Below, in pieces: positions 17,004-26,411 of a stretch of DNA of 49,031 nucleotides. Below the pieces are notes generated by a model that did not search any database, was not told where the DNA came from, and worked only from the letters and a program-made list of their open reading frames with translations. This DNA comes from Nitrosotalea sp. (GTDB taxonomy: Archaea > Thermoproteota > Nitrososphaeria > Nitrososphaerales > Nitrosopumilaceae), in the NCBI GenBank assembly GCA_029850515.1, contig JARCRW010000091.1, positions 1-49,031 of the forward strand, in the 5' to 3' direction. Each line of letters starts with the position of its first letter. The stretch's first letter is position 1. The translations under genes were made by a program, and so were the position numbers.

Positions 17004-18341
17004 ATGAAAACTCTGCATCTATCAATAGTATTTGGTTCTGGAATTGCTGCTGTAGTTGCAGTTGGAATCTACATTTTGATCTTTCCAAGTTCTATTGCTT
17101 CAAACTATGACAGTCCGTCTTGCAATCCTGCACCGAATACTTCAAGAGACGAAATTGCATTGAAAAAAATAACCTGGTTGTCTGTGATGGAGATAGAAAA
17201 AAACCAGACAAAACTGGATTGTACATCACTAACTGATGAAACTTTGTCTAGCTTGCCTAAACTTGAACAGTCGTTAAATGGAGCAGATCAATGCAAGCAG
17301 GGAAAAGATAACATTTGTTCATTTCCTAGCGGTATTGGCATGATCATGATATCTGATGGAATAATACCAGTCGAAGATCAGGTAAACTATCAAGCCAGTC
17401 TAACGCAAGATGAAGCACATGTCTTATTGGATAATGTGAATCTTGCTTCAAATGGAAATCTGGTTGTAGGGGATGTAAAATATGACAGCAAGTATTATCA
17501 AATTATATTATTTTCAAGCGACAAACCAGGTTCTAGTCAAGTATATCCAAGATTTAATCCAGAACCGGGCTATACTCGGGATAACCTTGCTAAGGGAGAG
17601 TCGATAAATTATACCATAACATTACAAACCTTGGCAACCTTTGGAGGACCGGTCAAAGTAGAACTGGATCCAAAAATTTCTACACTTGATTCTGGACTTG
17701 ATGCAAAAATTGTTCCAAACATACTTTTCATACCAGAACGAACCAGTGTAAACGCAACTATGGTTGTAACGGCTGGACAAAATGTACAAAATGGCATATA
17801 CGATATTGGATTTTCTGGAAAAGTATCTAATGGTGGATTTTCTGGAGGGATGATTCAAACAGAATGTCCATGCATAAGAATTGGTAATTCCGATTGGACA
17901 ATTAGCACATTTGAAAGTGGTGGTGGATATTGGGGTGGAAAGGATCCCCCGTCTTGGTTGCGAGTTGAGACAATCACTGACAAGCAAGTTTATCATATTG
18001 GAGATGTGGTGGAGATTAAAAATTTCATAGTAAATGACAGTCCAAACAAAGTTAGGCTAGACAATGAACCACGGCTATTTGTTCATGTGTACAATCAGGT
18101 AAATGGTACGGGGGCATACCGATATTTCTATGGTATTGATGCAATAAATGATGGAAAGCCAATAGTGCTTGAGCCGCATTCTGTAACCCTGATTGCAAGA
18201 CCATTTTATTGGGATCAAAGCGACCTTCGGATTGACTCTGTTTTGCACAAGGTGGTGCCTGGAAAATATCACGTTGACATGAGCTTTGGAAGTTATAATG
18301 GAACTGTTTGGGCTAGTGACGTTTCAATAGTGATAAAGTGA
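17004..18341 (+). CDS. Membrane-anchored surface protein with Ig-like domains
   Basis: 445 residues. The leader MKTLHLSIVFGSG continues into a helix (about 10-30, ending GIYILIFP) that lacks a clear A-x-A site, so a signal-anchor is likely. An alpha/beta region with four Cys follows (about 40-130). Then come two beta-sandwich domains, one (about 195-290) with a GQNVQNGIYDIGFSGK strand pair and one (about 315-445) with the pattern DKQVYHIGDVVEIKNFIVND. There is no QPR module and no C-terminal helix. Starts immediately after the upstream stop. Function unknown. Confidence 0.8.
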   Translation: MKTLHLSIVFGSGIAAVVAVGIYILIFPSSIASNYDSPSCNPAPNTSRDEIALKKITWLSVMEIEKNQTKLDCTSLTDETLSSLPKLEQSLNGADQCKQGKDNICSFPSGIGMIMISDGIIPVEDQVNYQASLTQDEAHVLLDNVNLASNGNLVVGDVKYDSKYYQIILFSSDKPGSSQVYPRFNPEPGYTRDNLAKGESINYTITLQTLATFGGPVKVELDPKISTLDSGLDAKIVPNILFIPERTSVNATMVVTAGQNVQNGIYDIGFSGKVSNGGFSGGMIQTECPCIRIGNSDWTISTFESGGGYWGGKDPPSWLRVETITDKQVYHIGDVVEIKNFIVNDSPNKVRLDNEPRLFVHVYNQVNGTGAYRYFYGIDAINDGKPIVLEPHSVTLIARPFYWDQSDLRIDSVLHKVVPGKYHVDMSFGSYNGTVWASDVSIVIK

Positions 18342-18350
18342 TCATGATAC

Positions 18351-19298
18351 GTGAAAACTCTACCCATTGCAATTGTTATGATCTTGTTTTTTTCAATAAC
18401 TCTTACAAGTTATGATTATCATGTATATGCACCAATCATGCCAGAATCAACAGAACAGCTGTACAATGAAAGTGCAATAATTGTAGTTGGAAATATAGTC
18501 TCGGCACATGAAATTCAAAATGGCACCAAAACAGAATATGTCATCCAGCCACAAGAATATCTAAAACCTGCCAATTTTGAGGACGCGACCAAGCCAATAG
18601 TTGCACAAGGGATAGGAAGTAAGACTCATCGTTTAATCTATAATCCAGTGTATGAAGTTGGGGATAGAGTACTTTTCTTTTTACAAAAAAAAGATGACAA
18701 TTATGTAATATCATTGTATTCAATTTTTACAAAATCAAACTGCAACGGAAAACAATTACTTGCACTGAATTTTTCTCCCGGTGATTTTTCTGTCACACAA
18801 GAAAATAACACCTACGAAAAAATGTTTACAGGAATACCTGTCAACATAACTGCATATGTTCATAATAATCCTGACCTAAAATCAAGATACGTGAATGTTA
18901 ACTTTATAGTTCACACTCCACGGTCTGATCTTGTTCTGACCGAAAAAAGGCATGTGCACATTGATGCATGCAAGGGATTTGCATCATCAAGCTGGAGTTT
19001 TGTGCCCATGATCTCTGGAAGATATGGAGTCGGCGTGACGTCTTATGATGAAAATGGAGTAGGATATGGCGGAGGATCTTTTTGTTGCATTAAGATGGTT
19101 GGTAGAAATTATTCCTCAAGTGAATCTAACATGTCACAATCTCTTGAAGACAATCTTGGGTTGACAGGACCTCCTAGGAGTTCGCTGTCCTCATCTAATG
19201 TTGACAATAATTCATGGCTATCGGTGATTGGACTTGGTGGTATTATTGGGGGTGTCGCAGTTGCAATTTCCATATACGTGATGAGGTTTAAAAAATAA
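18351..19298 (+). CDS. Surface protein with NTR/TIMP-like domain and C-terminal anchor
   Basis: 315 residues, GTG start at the leader position (VKTLPIAIVMIL). After the signal (about 1-26) comes a region with ESAIIVVGNIVSAHEI, then VYEVGDRVLFFLQKKD. This has the layout of NTR/TIMP-like OB folds and resembles the N-terminal domain of the gene at 24327. An Ig-like domain follows. A C-terminal helix (SVIGLGGIIGGVAVAISIYV) with a basic RFKK tail anchors it. No QPR module. Last gene of the unit starting at 9884; an orphan leader stub begins 2 nt later. Confidence 0.78.
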   Translation: MKTLPIAIVMILFFSITLTSYDYHVYAPIMPESTEQLYNESAIIVVGNIVSAHEIQNGTKTEYVIQPQEYLKPANFEDATKPIVAQGIGSKTHRLIYNPVYEVGDRVLFFLQKKDDNYVISLYSIFTKSNCNGKQLLALNFSPGDFSVTQENNTYEKMFTGIPVNITAYVHNNPDLKSRYVNVNFIVHTPRSDLVLTEKRHVHIDACKGFASSSWSFVPMISGRYGVGVTSYDENGVGYGGGSFCCIKMVGRNYSSSESNMSQSLEDNLGLTGPPRSSLSSSNVDNNSWLSVIGLGGIIGGVAVAISIYVMRFKK

Positions 19299-19299
19299 A

Positions 19300-19332
19300 A
19301 TGAAAACTATACACCTTTCATTATATTTTTAA
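19300..19332 (+). pseudogene. Orphan array leader stub, copy 1
   Basis: ATG at 19300 begins MKTIHLSLYF and stops at 19332. The first 22 nt are those of the leader of the intact gene at 21473 (ATGAAAACTATACACCTTTC). The rest of the gene is missing. The region 19333-19467 holds no further coding sequence that I can support apart from the hicBA promoter. The stub marks where an array gene was lost, possibly when hicBA was inserted. Confidence 0.75.
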
Positions 19333-19467
19333 AGTATGGGACCAAACGAAGTGAAAAAACATGAAGGGTATGAAAACAGTCACCTAATTTTTTACCTATG
19401 CGATGTGTAGTTTATCTTATTTTGATGTCTTATTCTTTTTATAGATCGTACTAACATTATATCATAT

Positions 19468-19695
19468 ATGCAACATTCCACCTCCACAGTATCTAAAAAG
19501 ACATATCAAGTAATTTTAGATAAAGATGAAGATGGCATGATATTTGCAAGATGCAACGAACTTCATGCTAATGCGGAGGGAAAGACAGAAGCCAAAGCAA
19601 AAGATGGCATCAAAGAAGCAATCGAATTGATGGTAGAGGATCTAGGCAAAGACAAAGGTTATAGTCTTAAATTTATTCGCAAATATAGTGAGTAA
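19468..19695 (+). CDS. hicB: HicB-type antitoxin
   Basis: 75 residues with the HicB pattern: a strand (YQVILDKDEDGMIFARCNEL), then helix residues in which EAKAKDGIKEAIELMVED matches the HicB alpha segment, and a short basic tail. It lacks a separate DNA-binding domain. In known pairs HicB binds and blocks HicA. It starts at ATG 19468; TTTTTATAG at 19436-19444 is a well-spaced TATA element of its own, unrelated to the array cassette. It overlaps hicA by 8 nt. The gene order is antitoxin first, then toxin. Confidence 0.88.
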   Translation: MQHSTSTVSKKTYQVILDKDEDGMIFARCNELHANAEGKTEAKAKDGIKEAIELMVEDLGKDKGYSLKFIRKYSE

Positions 19696-19933
19696 ACTTC
19701 CTCGAGTTTCTGGTAATGCAATAATAAAATATCTTGTCAACAAGAAAGGATTTTGTATATCACATCAAAAGGGAAGTCATGTTTCATTACGTAATGACGA
19801 TTCGAACAGATTTACTTCCGTACCAGCCAAGAATGATGAATTGGGAATTGGTTTAACCAAACAAATTTTGGACGATTGTGGAATAACACGGGATGAATTT
19901 ACTCAAGACTATCAGAATGGACTGATAAAATAG
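19688..19933 (+). CDS. hicA: HicA-type mRNA interferase toxin
   Basis: 81 residues with the HicA double-stranded-RNA-binding-like fold: LPRVSGNAIIKYLVNKKGF, then the active-site block HQKGSHVSLRN with the catalytic His, then FTSVPAKNDELGIGLTKQIL. HicA cleaves mRNA in the cytoplasm when not bound by HicB. A GTG start inside hicB is used. The pair sits between an orphan array leader and an intact array gene, and has no sequence in common with the array, so it probably arrived by insertion. The key His is present, so it could be active. Confidence 0.9.
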   Translation: MSKLPRVSGNAIIKYLVNKKGFCISHQKGSHVSLRNDDSNRFTSVPAKNDELGIGLTKQILDDCGITRDEFTQDYQNGLIK

Positions 19934-19949
19934 AATCAGAGATTAGGAA

Positions 19950-21476
19950 ATGAAAACTCTACACTATTCCATGATTGCATTTGGTCTTATTGGAATACTC
20001 ATATTTGGTTTATCTAGTGCGCAAGCTCAAAACTCGACTGAATCATGTGTAAATATGACAGAACTTGCAAAGTCAATAAATCCTCCAGGCAGTCCTGAAC
20101 TTCCGATGTTGAAAAATTATACACTCCGGTGTACGACCATGTCAGGATCTGCTATACAAATGGATTATGTACCAAAAGTTGTATCTGTTATAAATCCGCA
20201 AACAAATCTTAATCCTCAATCAATGATTAAAATGATTCCTGATTCTGGAAACAATTTGTCCGTAATATTGCACACCGGTCAATCTTTACATGTTCCAGTC
20301 AAAGTAAAAGTCAAGGATGGATACAGTACATCATCGATACAATTTTCAATGGTAAATGTTCCACCACGAGTTCAATCTTGGACAGATCCTAGAGATTCGG
20401 GATTTTTTACAAATCCGCCTATTAACGGAAGCCTTGCCAATGCAACAATTAATGTATATGTGGATTCGGGGGCAAAAGCAGGAACTTATGACATAGGAAT
20501 TGAGGCTGACGGTTCAATGATGGACTCTTCTGGAAAATATATTGAATTGAACCAATCAGAAATTGGTACATTACACCTTACTATATCTGGTCAAGATAAT
20601 ATCTGGTCTGATGTAGGTCTTCCTGACATGCATATGGATACTATATGTTCAGATATGGGTACTGGCAAGTTGTGCTCGGGTTTTCCATCGTATGAGGAAT
20701 ATCCAGTTACTGTATATGGTCAGGATCAAAAGGTTACGATGTCAGTGCCTGATTTACCCGCCGGAAAATATGTTCGATTTGTTCCAGGAAATGTAGTTGC
20801 AACACCAAATGGCACTATGCTAAAGATGATAGCATCTGGAATTGTCAAGCCGGGAGCTCCAAACGCATTGTTCACGCCAGTTGTCACAATTATTGCCCAG
20901 TCATCTGATGGTGATGAGGCTGCAAGCTATATTCCAATTGCAGAAATACAAAATCTCATGGTTATACATTCTCCTAAACCAATAGAATTTGGTGGAAATT
21001 TTGGGGGAAACGGAGCTACAGGGTTTGGAATTTATGGTGTAGTATATGATCCAATAAACTATACTAGTAATCCATTACAAGTAAAACTATCTGTTCTTGG
21101 GATGGATAATGGAACTAGGGTGGTCCCAATGCCATCATGGTTATCTGTGTCAATCCCTGAACCGTTATTTGATCTGACACCCACAATTCCATATTATATT
21201 TCACTTAGCTTTTCAAGCAATAGTGCACCACTTGGAACATATCCTGTTGCAATCAAGGAGGATGTGGGAGATTCTAGTTTTGTGCAAGATGTAATGATAA
21301 AAATCTACAATCCCTCAATGTATCACGGAGAAGTGCCACTAATTACCTCGCCTTCCCCTTCAGATGATGCATCACCTAGTGACGAGGCAAATATGGTTAT
21401 CTTGTTAGAAGTAGGGATGCCAATAGCTGCTGGAATTTCTGCTGGTGTACTATTATTCTCTAAGAAAAGAAAATGA
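19950..21476 (+). CDS. Large secreted Ig-like protein with C-terminal anchor
   Basis: 508 residues. Leader MKTLHYSMIAFG; the signal ends near AQAQ (about 26). Several beta-sandwich domains follow. One has the pattern HTGQSLHVPVKVKVKDGYST (about 110) and another LQVKLSVLGMDNG near 365. A strand motif of the form GTYDIGIEADG / GTYPVAIKED recurs, as in array Ig-like domains elsewhere. The C-terminal helix (MVILLEVGMPIAAGISAGVL) ends in SKKRK. No QPR module. No promoter cassette precedes it; it may depend on the hicBA promoter or on read-through from upstream. The next gene overlaps by 4 nt (ATGA). Confidence 0.83.
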   Translation: MKTLHYSMIAFGLIGILIFGLSSAQAQNSTESCVNMTELAKSINPPGSPELPMLKNYTLRCTTMSGSAIQMDYVPKVVSVINPQTNLNPQSMIKMIPDSGNNLSVILHTGQSLHVPVKVKVKDGYSTSSIQFSMVNVPPRVQSWTDPRDSGFFTNPPINGSLANATINVYVDSGAKAGTYDIGIEADGSMMDSSGKYIELNQSEIGTLHLTISGQDNIWSDVGLPDMHMDTICSDMGTGKLCSGFPSYEEYPVTVYGQDQKVTMSVPDLPAGKYVRFVPGNVVATPNGTMLKMIASGIVKPGAPNALFTPVVTIIAQSSDGDEAASYIPIAEIQNLMVIHSPKPIEFGGNFGGNGATGFGIYGVVYDPINYTSNPLQVKLSVLGMDNGTRVVPMPSWLSVSIPEPLFDLTPTIPYYISLSFSSNSAPLGTYPVAIKEDVGDSSFVQDVMIKIYNPSMYHGEVPLITSPSPSDDASPSDEANMVILLEVGMPIAAGISAGVLLFSKKRK

Positions 21477-22945
21477 AAACTATACACCTTTCAATAATTA
21501 CACTTATGCTTGTGATCCTTGGAACGAATCTATCATATGGGCAGTATGCTGTAACAGGTCCCTTTCAGGGATTTATCACCGTAAAAACTGACAGAGCTGC
21601 CTATGATTACGGAAATACAGTAACCATAGAGGGAAATGCCATAAAATATGGAACAATAACAATGCAGATTTTCGATTCAAACAACCAGCCAATAATGCAT
21701 GATGAGATAGAACCCCGCTCTGGACATTATTTAGGATCATATCTCATATCAGGTCCATTGTGGAAGTCAAAAGGAACCTACACAGTTACAGTTCAGCAAG
21801 ATTCATTTTCATACGGGAGAACAATCTTTTATTTTACCGGCAATGGCAAGTCTGGAGATATCACAGGACTGCCGTCACCACAAAACCCTCCATTGATAAT
21901 AATCCAGGCTGAGTTTTACGGACCATGGACGCATCACGCGCATTCATGTATTGGAGATGGTGATACTTTTGCAAACCAGTGGTTTGATCTTTACAATCCA
22001 ACATCATATGAGATCCAAATCAAAGGGTATGCACTTGTCATAGGAGAACAAAGTGAATTTGGAGGAACCGAAACTTCAAATGGATGGATTGATCTGCAAC
22101 CTCACCAAAGATGTACATATGCTCTACCATGGGTAGAGCAGGCATCCATACCTGACCCAAGAAACGTTGTCATATCATTTGGGTACAATTACAGCACTGA
22201 CAGATACAAGATCACAACACCTCCATTGACTGACACCTACAATGATTCCAGAACATGGAATCTCGTAGACAAGAACTGGCAGTTTTTTGCACCCAGTCCA
22301 TTGAAACAGATATCATCAATGATAAAACCAGATGATGTAACTTGTAACAATAATCTCAAGTTAATGATGTATCAAAACAAGACTGTCTGCATAAGCCCAG
22401 ATCATGTAGCAAAAATGTCATTACGTGGATGGAGTACATACAAAAAACCAGAATACATTCCTGTGTTTGATAGAGTATACAGCAGTGGACCCGGATTTGG
22501 TTGCCCATTCATATTTCCAAACGCCACGATTGTAAACTCGACAGGATTTGAGACCTACAACTATTCTGGAATATTACATTATATCTTGAAACCTAAACAA
22601 TCAGGCTCTTTTGCCTACAACATCTACAGCGATTCATACAACCTGGATCCTCCAATATTCAGCCCAAGCAAAATAAATGTGACAAATGGTGCTGACATTT
22701 ACTTTCAGCCTGACGCACGTCATGAAATGAAACAAGATACAAATTCTACAATCAGGATTTGGTTTAACCAAAAATCCGAGATAATCGACCATGATCAATA
22801 TGTTTCCGTTGTAGCAAAGATATCTGCAAATGAAGATACTCCAAAGGGAACATACTGGCTGAATTTTGTCCCAGGAGGATGTAGTCAGTTGCCACCAATA
22901 CCTATTGTAATAGGAAACAAGACGGATGCAACAGATATTCAGTAA
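21473..22945 (+). CDS. Secreted protein: Ig-like, lamin-tail-like, QPR and C-terminal domains
   Basis: 490 residues. Signal ends near SYG (about 23). An MG2/Ig-like domain (about 30-120) is followed by a lamin-tail-like domain (about 140-270). The latter contains NQWFDLYNPTSYEIQIKG, LQPHQRCTY and LTDTYNDSRTWN; the same domain ends the gene at 30351. A diverged QPR module (about 275-323: PLKQISS, C, VCISP, LRGW) comes next. The C-terminal domain ends GTYWLNFVPGGCSQLPPIPI, a pattern shared with 24327, 26412, 37300, 39389 and 45132. No membrane helix after the signal. Confidence 0.86.
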   Translation: MKTIHLSIITLMLVILGTNLSYGQYAVTGPFQGFITVKTDRAAYDYGNTVTIEGNAIKYGTITMQIFDSNNQPIMHDEIEPRSGHYLGSYLISGPLWKSKGTYTVTVQQDSFSYGRTIFYFTGNGKSGDITGLPSPQNPPLIIIQAEFYGPWTHHAHSCIGDGDTFANQWFDLYNPTSYEIQIKGYALVIGEQSEFGGTETSNGWIDLQPHQRCTYALPWVEQASIPDPRNVVISFGYNYSTDRYKITTPPLTDTYNDSRTWNLVDKNWQFFAPSPLKQISSMIKPDDVTCNNNLKLMMYQNKTVCISPDHVAKMSLRGWSTYKKPEYIPVFDRVYSSGPGFGCPFIFPNATIVNSTGFETYNYSGILHYILKPKQSGSFAYNIYSDSYNLDPPIFSPSKINVTNGADIYFQPDARHEMKQDTNSTIRIWFNQKSEIIDHDQYVSVVAKISANEDTPKGTYWLNFVPGGCSQLPPIPIVIGNKTDATDIQ

Positions 22946-22973
22946 AATCTACAAAATATTATCTATACAAGTT

Positions 22974-22994
22974 CTACGTCATTTTTTTAAACTA
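22974..22994 (+). promoter_or_regulatory. Extra core copy of the array promoter
   Basis: CTACGTCA, a run of seven T and AAACTAG match the cassette core. They lie about 40 nt upstream of the complete cassette at 23016. There is no GTCCAGTAC block and no gene start behind it, so it looks like a tandemly duplicated or truncated cassette. Confidence 0.6.
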
Positions 22995-23015
22995 GAAGAA
23001 TATTGCAGAGACAAT

Positions 23016-23062
23016 CTACACCAGTTTTTTAAACCGTGCCTGTCCAGTACAGATACGGAATG
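23016..23062 (+). promoter_or_regulatory. Array promoter cassette, copy 4
   Basis: CTACACCAG, TTTTTTAA at 23025-23032, CCGTGCCTGTCCAGTAC, then ATG at 23060, 35 nt after the TATA-like element. The GTG at 23036 is in frame but lies within the cassette. Confidence 0.88.
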
Positions 23063-23914
23063 AAACCTCTACATCTTTCAATCCTTGTGATTTTGATTTT
23101 GATATTCGTCATACCTGATCATAATCTAGCATCAGCACAGAATCCAGATGTAGCATGCGGGTGGCATCTAAGGTTTGACAAGCCCGAATTCAATGAGACT
23201 GACGTGATCCCAATCAAGATAAGAGATCCATGTTATCCCCAAGAAGGTAACGCCATTACCGTAACCGTCTCAGATGGAGACACGACAGACATCACGGGAA
23301 AATACCTAAACCAGACAATAACGGCAACAAATTCTACGGTTATAATTAATTTCAAAAAACCAACAGATTCACAACAGTACAGGTTTCTTGTAGCTCTGAA
23401 ATTTCCTCCAAACACTTACCAAAGTTGGGGAGTTGGAGAATTCATATTTACAAAACCAAATGCAAGCAAGCTTACAATTGTTGATCCTTTCATATCTTCC
23501 AATAATGTAAATGGACATCGAGTAATACATGCAAAACTCATTGATGGACTTGATAATCCCGTAACAGGTGCAAAATGGGGTGTAGGCATACATGTCGATT
23601 TGCTTATCCCTCAATGCGACTATGTGAACAAGTGTTTGATTCCTAATCTTGACCTGACACCGAATCCTTCCAATCAAACCTTTAATGGATTTGTAGATGT
23701 TCCAAATGACCTTGCATCTGGTACATACCATGCAGTTTTCACAGCAAAAAGCTACTATGGTGGATATCAGGTAACAAGTGTAGATGTACCTGTTTCTGTA
23801 AACAATGATGGTATAAACGATGCTTCTATTCCAGAATTCCCTTATGCTATGCCAATTTTACTTGTTAGCATAACTTCTACAATTGTATTTTATAGAATAA
23901 GATTTAGAAAATGA
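23060..23914 (+). CDS. Secreted Ig-like protein with PEFP-type C-terminal anchor
   Basis: 284 residues. Signal MKPLHLSILVIL ends near ASAQ (about 27). Two beta-sandwich domains follow (about 30-130 and 140-250), the second with LIDGLDNPVTGAKWGV and a GTYHAVFTAKSYYGG strand. The C-terminus is IPEFPYA, a hydrophobic helix and the basic tail RIRFRK. This tripartite signal resembles PEF-type archaeosortase targets. It has no QPR module. ATG 23060 is chosen because the promoter cassette overlaps the upstream GTG. Confidence 0.85.
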   Translation: MKPLHLSILVILILIFVIPDHNLASAQNPDVACGWHLRFDKPEFNETDVIPIKIRDPCYPQEGNAITVTVSDGDTTDITGKYLNQTITATNSTVIINFKKPTDSQQYRFLVALKFPPNTYQSWGVGEFIFTKPNASKLTIVDPFISSNNVNGHRVIHAKLIDGLDNPVTGAKWGVGIHVDLLIPQCDYVNKCLIPNLDLTPNPSNQTFNGFVDVPNDLASGTYHAVFTAKSYYGGYQVTSVDVPVSVNNDGINDASIPEFPYAMPILLVSITSTIVFYRIRFRK

Positions 23915-24123
23915 AAACTCTATCAACAGTTGGAATAATCTTGATAGTTGGTGGATTACTTTTGGCAATATACGGTTATGAATTATGTGCAAATTTTATC
24001 TGTCTTGGTTCTCACTGTCCAAGTTGTGAAACGGCTGAACCTATTAGTCGTCTTACAATCTATATTGGCATTGCTGTAATGTTGGGCGGCGTAGGTTTTT
24101 TGGTTTATTCGTGGAGAAAGTGA
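23911..24123 (+). CDS. Small two-helix membrane protein with Cys loop
   Basis: 70 residues: helix (VGIILIVGGLLLAIYGYEL), a loop with CANFICLGSHCPSCETAEP, helix (LTIYIGIAVMLGGVGFLVYSW) and a basic end. Four Cys, with a C-x-x-C pair, could bind metal or form disulfides. The start overlaps the previous stop (ATGA), so it is probably co-translated with the PEFP-anchored protein. Similar layouts are at 42337 and within 11388. Function unknown. The 200 bases after it hold only the next promoter cassette. Confidence 0.75.
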   Translation: MKTLSTVGIILIVGGLLLAIYGYELCANFICLGSHCPSCETAEPISRLTIYIGIAVMLGGVGFLVYSWRK

Positions 24124-24281
24124 TACCATCTGTCAAAACATCAATGAATTCTTTTATAATTTTACCATTGTTTTAGGGAATCAAATAAGACAGTATTGTA
24201 TCAGAACTTGTAAGACTCTATTTTGTGATCTGTTGTGAAATAACATTTGGCTCAGTCCTCTCTTTCTACTCTGGAAGAAAC

Positions 24282-24329
24282 CTACGCCACTTTTTTAAAT
24301 CATACACAGTACAGTACATCTCAGACGTG
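24282..24329 (+). promoter_or_regulatory. Array promoter cassette, copy 5
   Basis: CTGGAAGAAACCTACGCCAC, TTTTTTAA at 24291-24298, then a diverged CAGTACAGTACATC block and the GTG start at 24327. The CTGGAAGAAACC lead-in is shared with the copy at 44575. Confidence 0.85.
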
Positions 24330-26402
24330 AAAATCATATATCTTGCAATGGTAATGACGTTGAGTCTATCTGTCACACTTCTGGTTACAATTCAGCATGC
24401 ATCTGCAGACACCTGTTCTGCTAAATTGACATCGTATAACGCACCACAATTTTACCTACTCTCAGACGAGGTTTTTGTTGGAACTGTACAACATATTGAC
24501 AATGCCACAAATCATCAGTGGAAAGTATACTTTACCGTAGACAAAATTTGGAGAGGCACAGTAGGCCAAAAACCATTGATTGTAATGACAAATGATCTTC
24601 AAGGATGCGGATACTCCATAGCTCAGGGAGAAAAATATCTTGTTTATACAAACGGTTATCCACCTTTTTTTAATACGGTATGGAGCAAACCCTACGCAGA
24701 CGCACAAAATGACATTGCCATCATAGATGATCCAAAGTTCCAGTCTGATGAAAAGGCCCAGGAGGAGCTAAACAAAAAACTGGTGATTGCAAGAGATGCC
24801 ATATCAAATCTTATGGAAAGCAAGATGAGAACCATACCATTTAATTCAGTAGGAGTTGATGTGATAAACTCTACACTTGACATTGGCATTGATTCTGCAA
24901 AAGCTGTCTTGTCAGAAGAAGAGTATGAAAAGAAGATCAAAGATATTATTGGTGATATACCAATAAAGATCACATTTGGACAGATTGTTACAGATGCACC
25001 TATTCTTGACACGCTTTCATCTAAAAACTCTGTACCAATATCATTGTCTCCACTGCAACAATTCAGGTCAGGTGTTGCAACAAATGATGTAAAGTGCAGA
25101 GAAGGTCTTATGTTAATTGCAAAAACAAGTGACGGTTATCCTGCATGTGTAAAATCTGATACATCAAAAATTCTGATAGCTCGAGGATGGGCTACAATCC
25201 TCGGCATATCTTTTGGAGGGCCAACATATGTCATTAATGATACTCGAGTATCTCAAAAAGAAAATTCTACGTCTGCTCTCAAACTTTACATGTATACCAA
25301 TTCCGATATACTTCAACCAGGACAGTCAATTGGTATCACAATTTCAGTCAACAACACGCTTGAAACTCCTGTAGATGTTGCCTCGCAAAATAACTGGTCA
25401 TATTCCGGTGCAAATACGGGACCATGTTTTACAATTGGATATGGAGTTTCAATTCTTGATGGATTCTATGATGAAAACAACATGTCTGAAGGCAAGATCC
25501 TAAATTTATTCAATCCAGGCATCTTGTGTCCGTTTGTACAAGAGACTGCCAAGGCGTATGAATTCCAACCCCACAGTGGTTATGTAAAAGAATCACAATG
25601 CAAGTCAATCGAAGGCATACAATGCAGAACTGACATGTATCAAATGGGACAGGATTACAAATTTGATGGATATTGGGATGAAGGAGTAGTCAAGCCTTTC
25701 ACGTCTGGCATGTATACTATAGTTGGTGCAGATGAATGGGGTCATGTAGCACTAGATCATTTTGTGGTAACTAACAGCACAACATTTGCAGGAAATCTGG
25801 GTTCCATGTCATGTCCCCTGATGTACGGAGGAATACAGTTTGGTGCATCAATAAAAAACTTCACAGGGTTTGCACATTATTACAACTCTGAACAATATGG
25901 AAACCTGTTTTTCTTGCATAAAGGATCGACTGGAACAATCAATGTACAGTATGACGCTCCTGTCAATGCTTCATGGTTTCAAAATAATAACAATGAATCG
26001 ATTAACATGACTAATGGTGCTGCACTATATTATATGGCGAATGAAACAATAGGGAAGACTACAATTCCTTTTGCCGTTTCGCTTTATAGTGGTGAGACTG
26101 GGTATCATTCACAAATCTGTCATTATGGAGAACAACCCCGAGGAGGTTTTGCAGAGCCTTGCAATGAAGACAACAAAGGTGACATACCTACAGGTGAACT
26201 ACCTTATGCTTCAAAACTACTCAAACCAGGTATAATGACATCGTTTGAACCAAACTCGGTAATGCTGTATCCTGGAAGCACTCCTGTCTTTACTACTACT
26301 GTTTTTGTCTCCCCTGATGCAATAGCTGGAACTTATTGGTTATCACTTGAGAGGAATCTATGTGGACCAGGAGTTCTTGTCAGGCTTGTTATTCTGCCAT
26401 AA
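24327..26402 (+). CDS. Secreted protein: TIMP/NTR-like domain, QPR module, beta domains
   Basis: 691 residues from GTG 24327 (VKIIYLAMVM). Longer in-frame starts would read through the promoter cassette. Signal ends HASA (about 27). A TIMP/NTR-like domain follows (about 28-130): CSAKL, EVFVGTVQHID, CGYSIAQGEKYLVYT. Next is a charged helical region (about 140-225), the QPR module (about 241-291: PLQQFRSG, C, PACVK, ARGW), a beta domain with Cys pairs (about 305-480) and a C-terminal domain ending GTYWLSLERNLCGPG. In animals TIMP/NTR folds inhibit proteases; that role is not implied here. Confidence 0.86.
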   Translation: MKIIYLAMVMTLSLSVTLLVTIQHASADTCSAKLTSYNAPQFYLLSDEVFVGTVQHIDNATNHQWKVYFTVDKIWRGTVGQKPLIVMTNDLQGCGYSIAQGEKYLVYTNGYPPFFNTVWSKPYADAQNDIAIIDDPKFQSDEKAQEELNKKLVIARDAISNLMESKMRTIPFNSVGVDVINSTLDIGIDSAKAVLSEEEYEKKIKDIIGDIPIKITFGQIVTDAPILDTLSSKNSVPISLSPLQQFRSGVATNDVKCREGLMLIAKTSDGYPACVKSDTSKILIARGWATILGISFGGPTYVINDTRVSQKENSTSALKLYMYTNSDILQPGQSIGITISVNNTLETPVDVASQNNWSYSGANTGPCFTIGYGVSILDGFYDENNMSEGKILNLFNPGILCPFVQETAKAYEFQPHSGYVKESQCKSIEGIQCRTDMYQMGQDYKFDGYWDEGVVKPFTSGMYTIVGADEWGHVALDHFVVTNSTTFAGNLGSMSCPLMYGGIQFGASIKNFTGFAHYYNSEQYGNLFFLHKGSTGTINVQYDAPVNASWFQNNNNESINMTNGAALYYMANETIGKTTIPFAVSLYSGETGYHSQICHYGEQPRGGFAEPCNEDNKGDIPTGELPYASKLLKPGIMTSFEPNSVMLYPGSTPVFTTTVFVSPDAIAGTYWLSLERNLCGPGVLVRLVILP

Positions 26403-26411
26403 TGATGAAAA

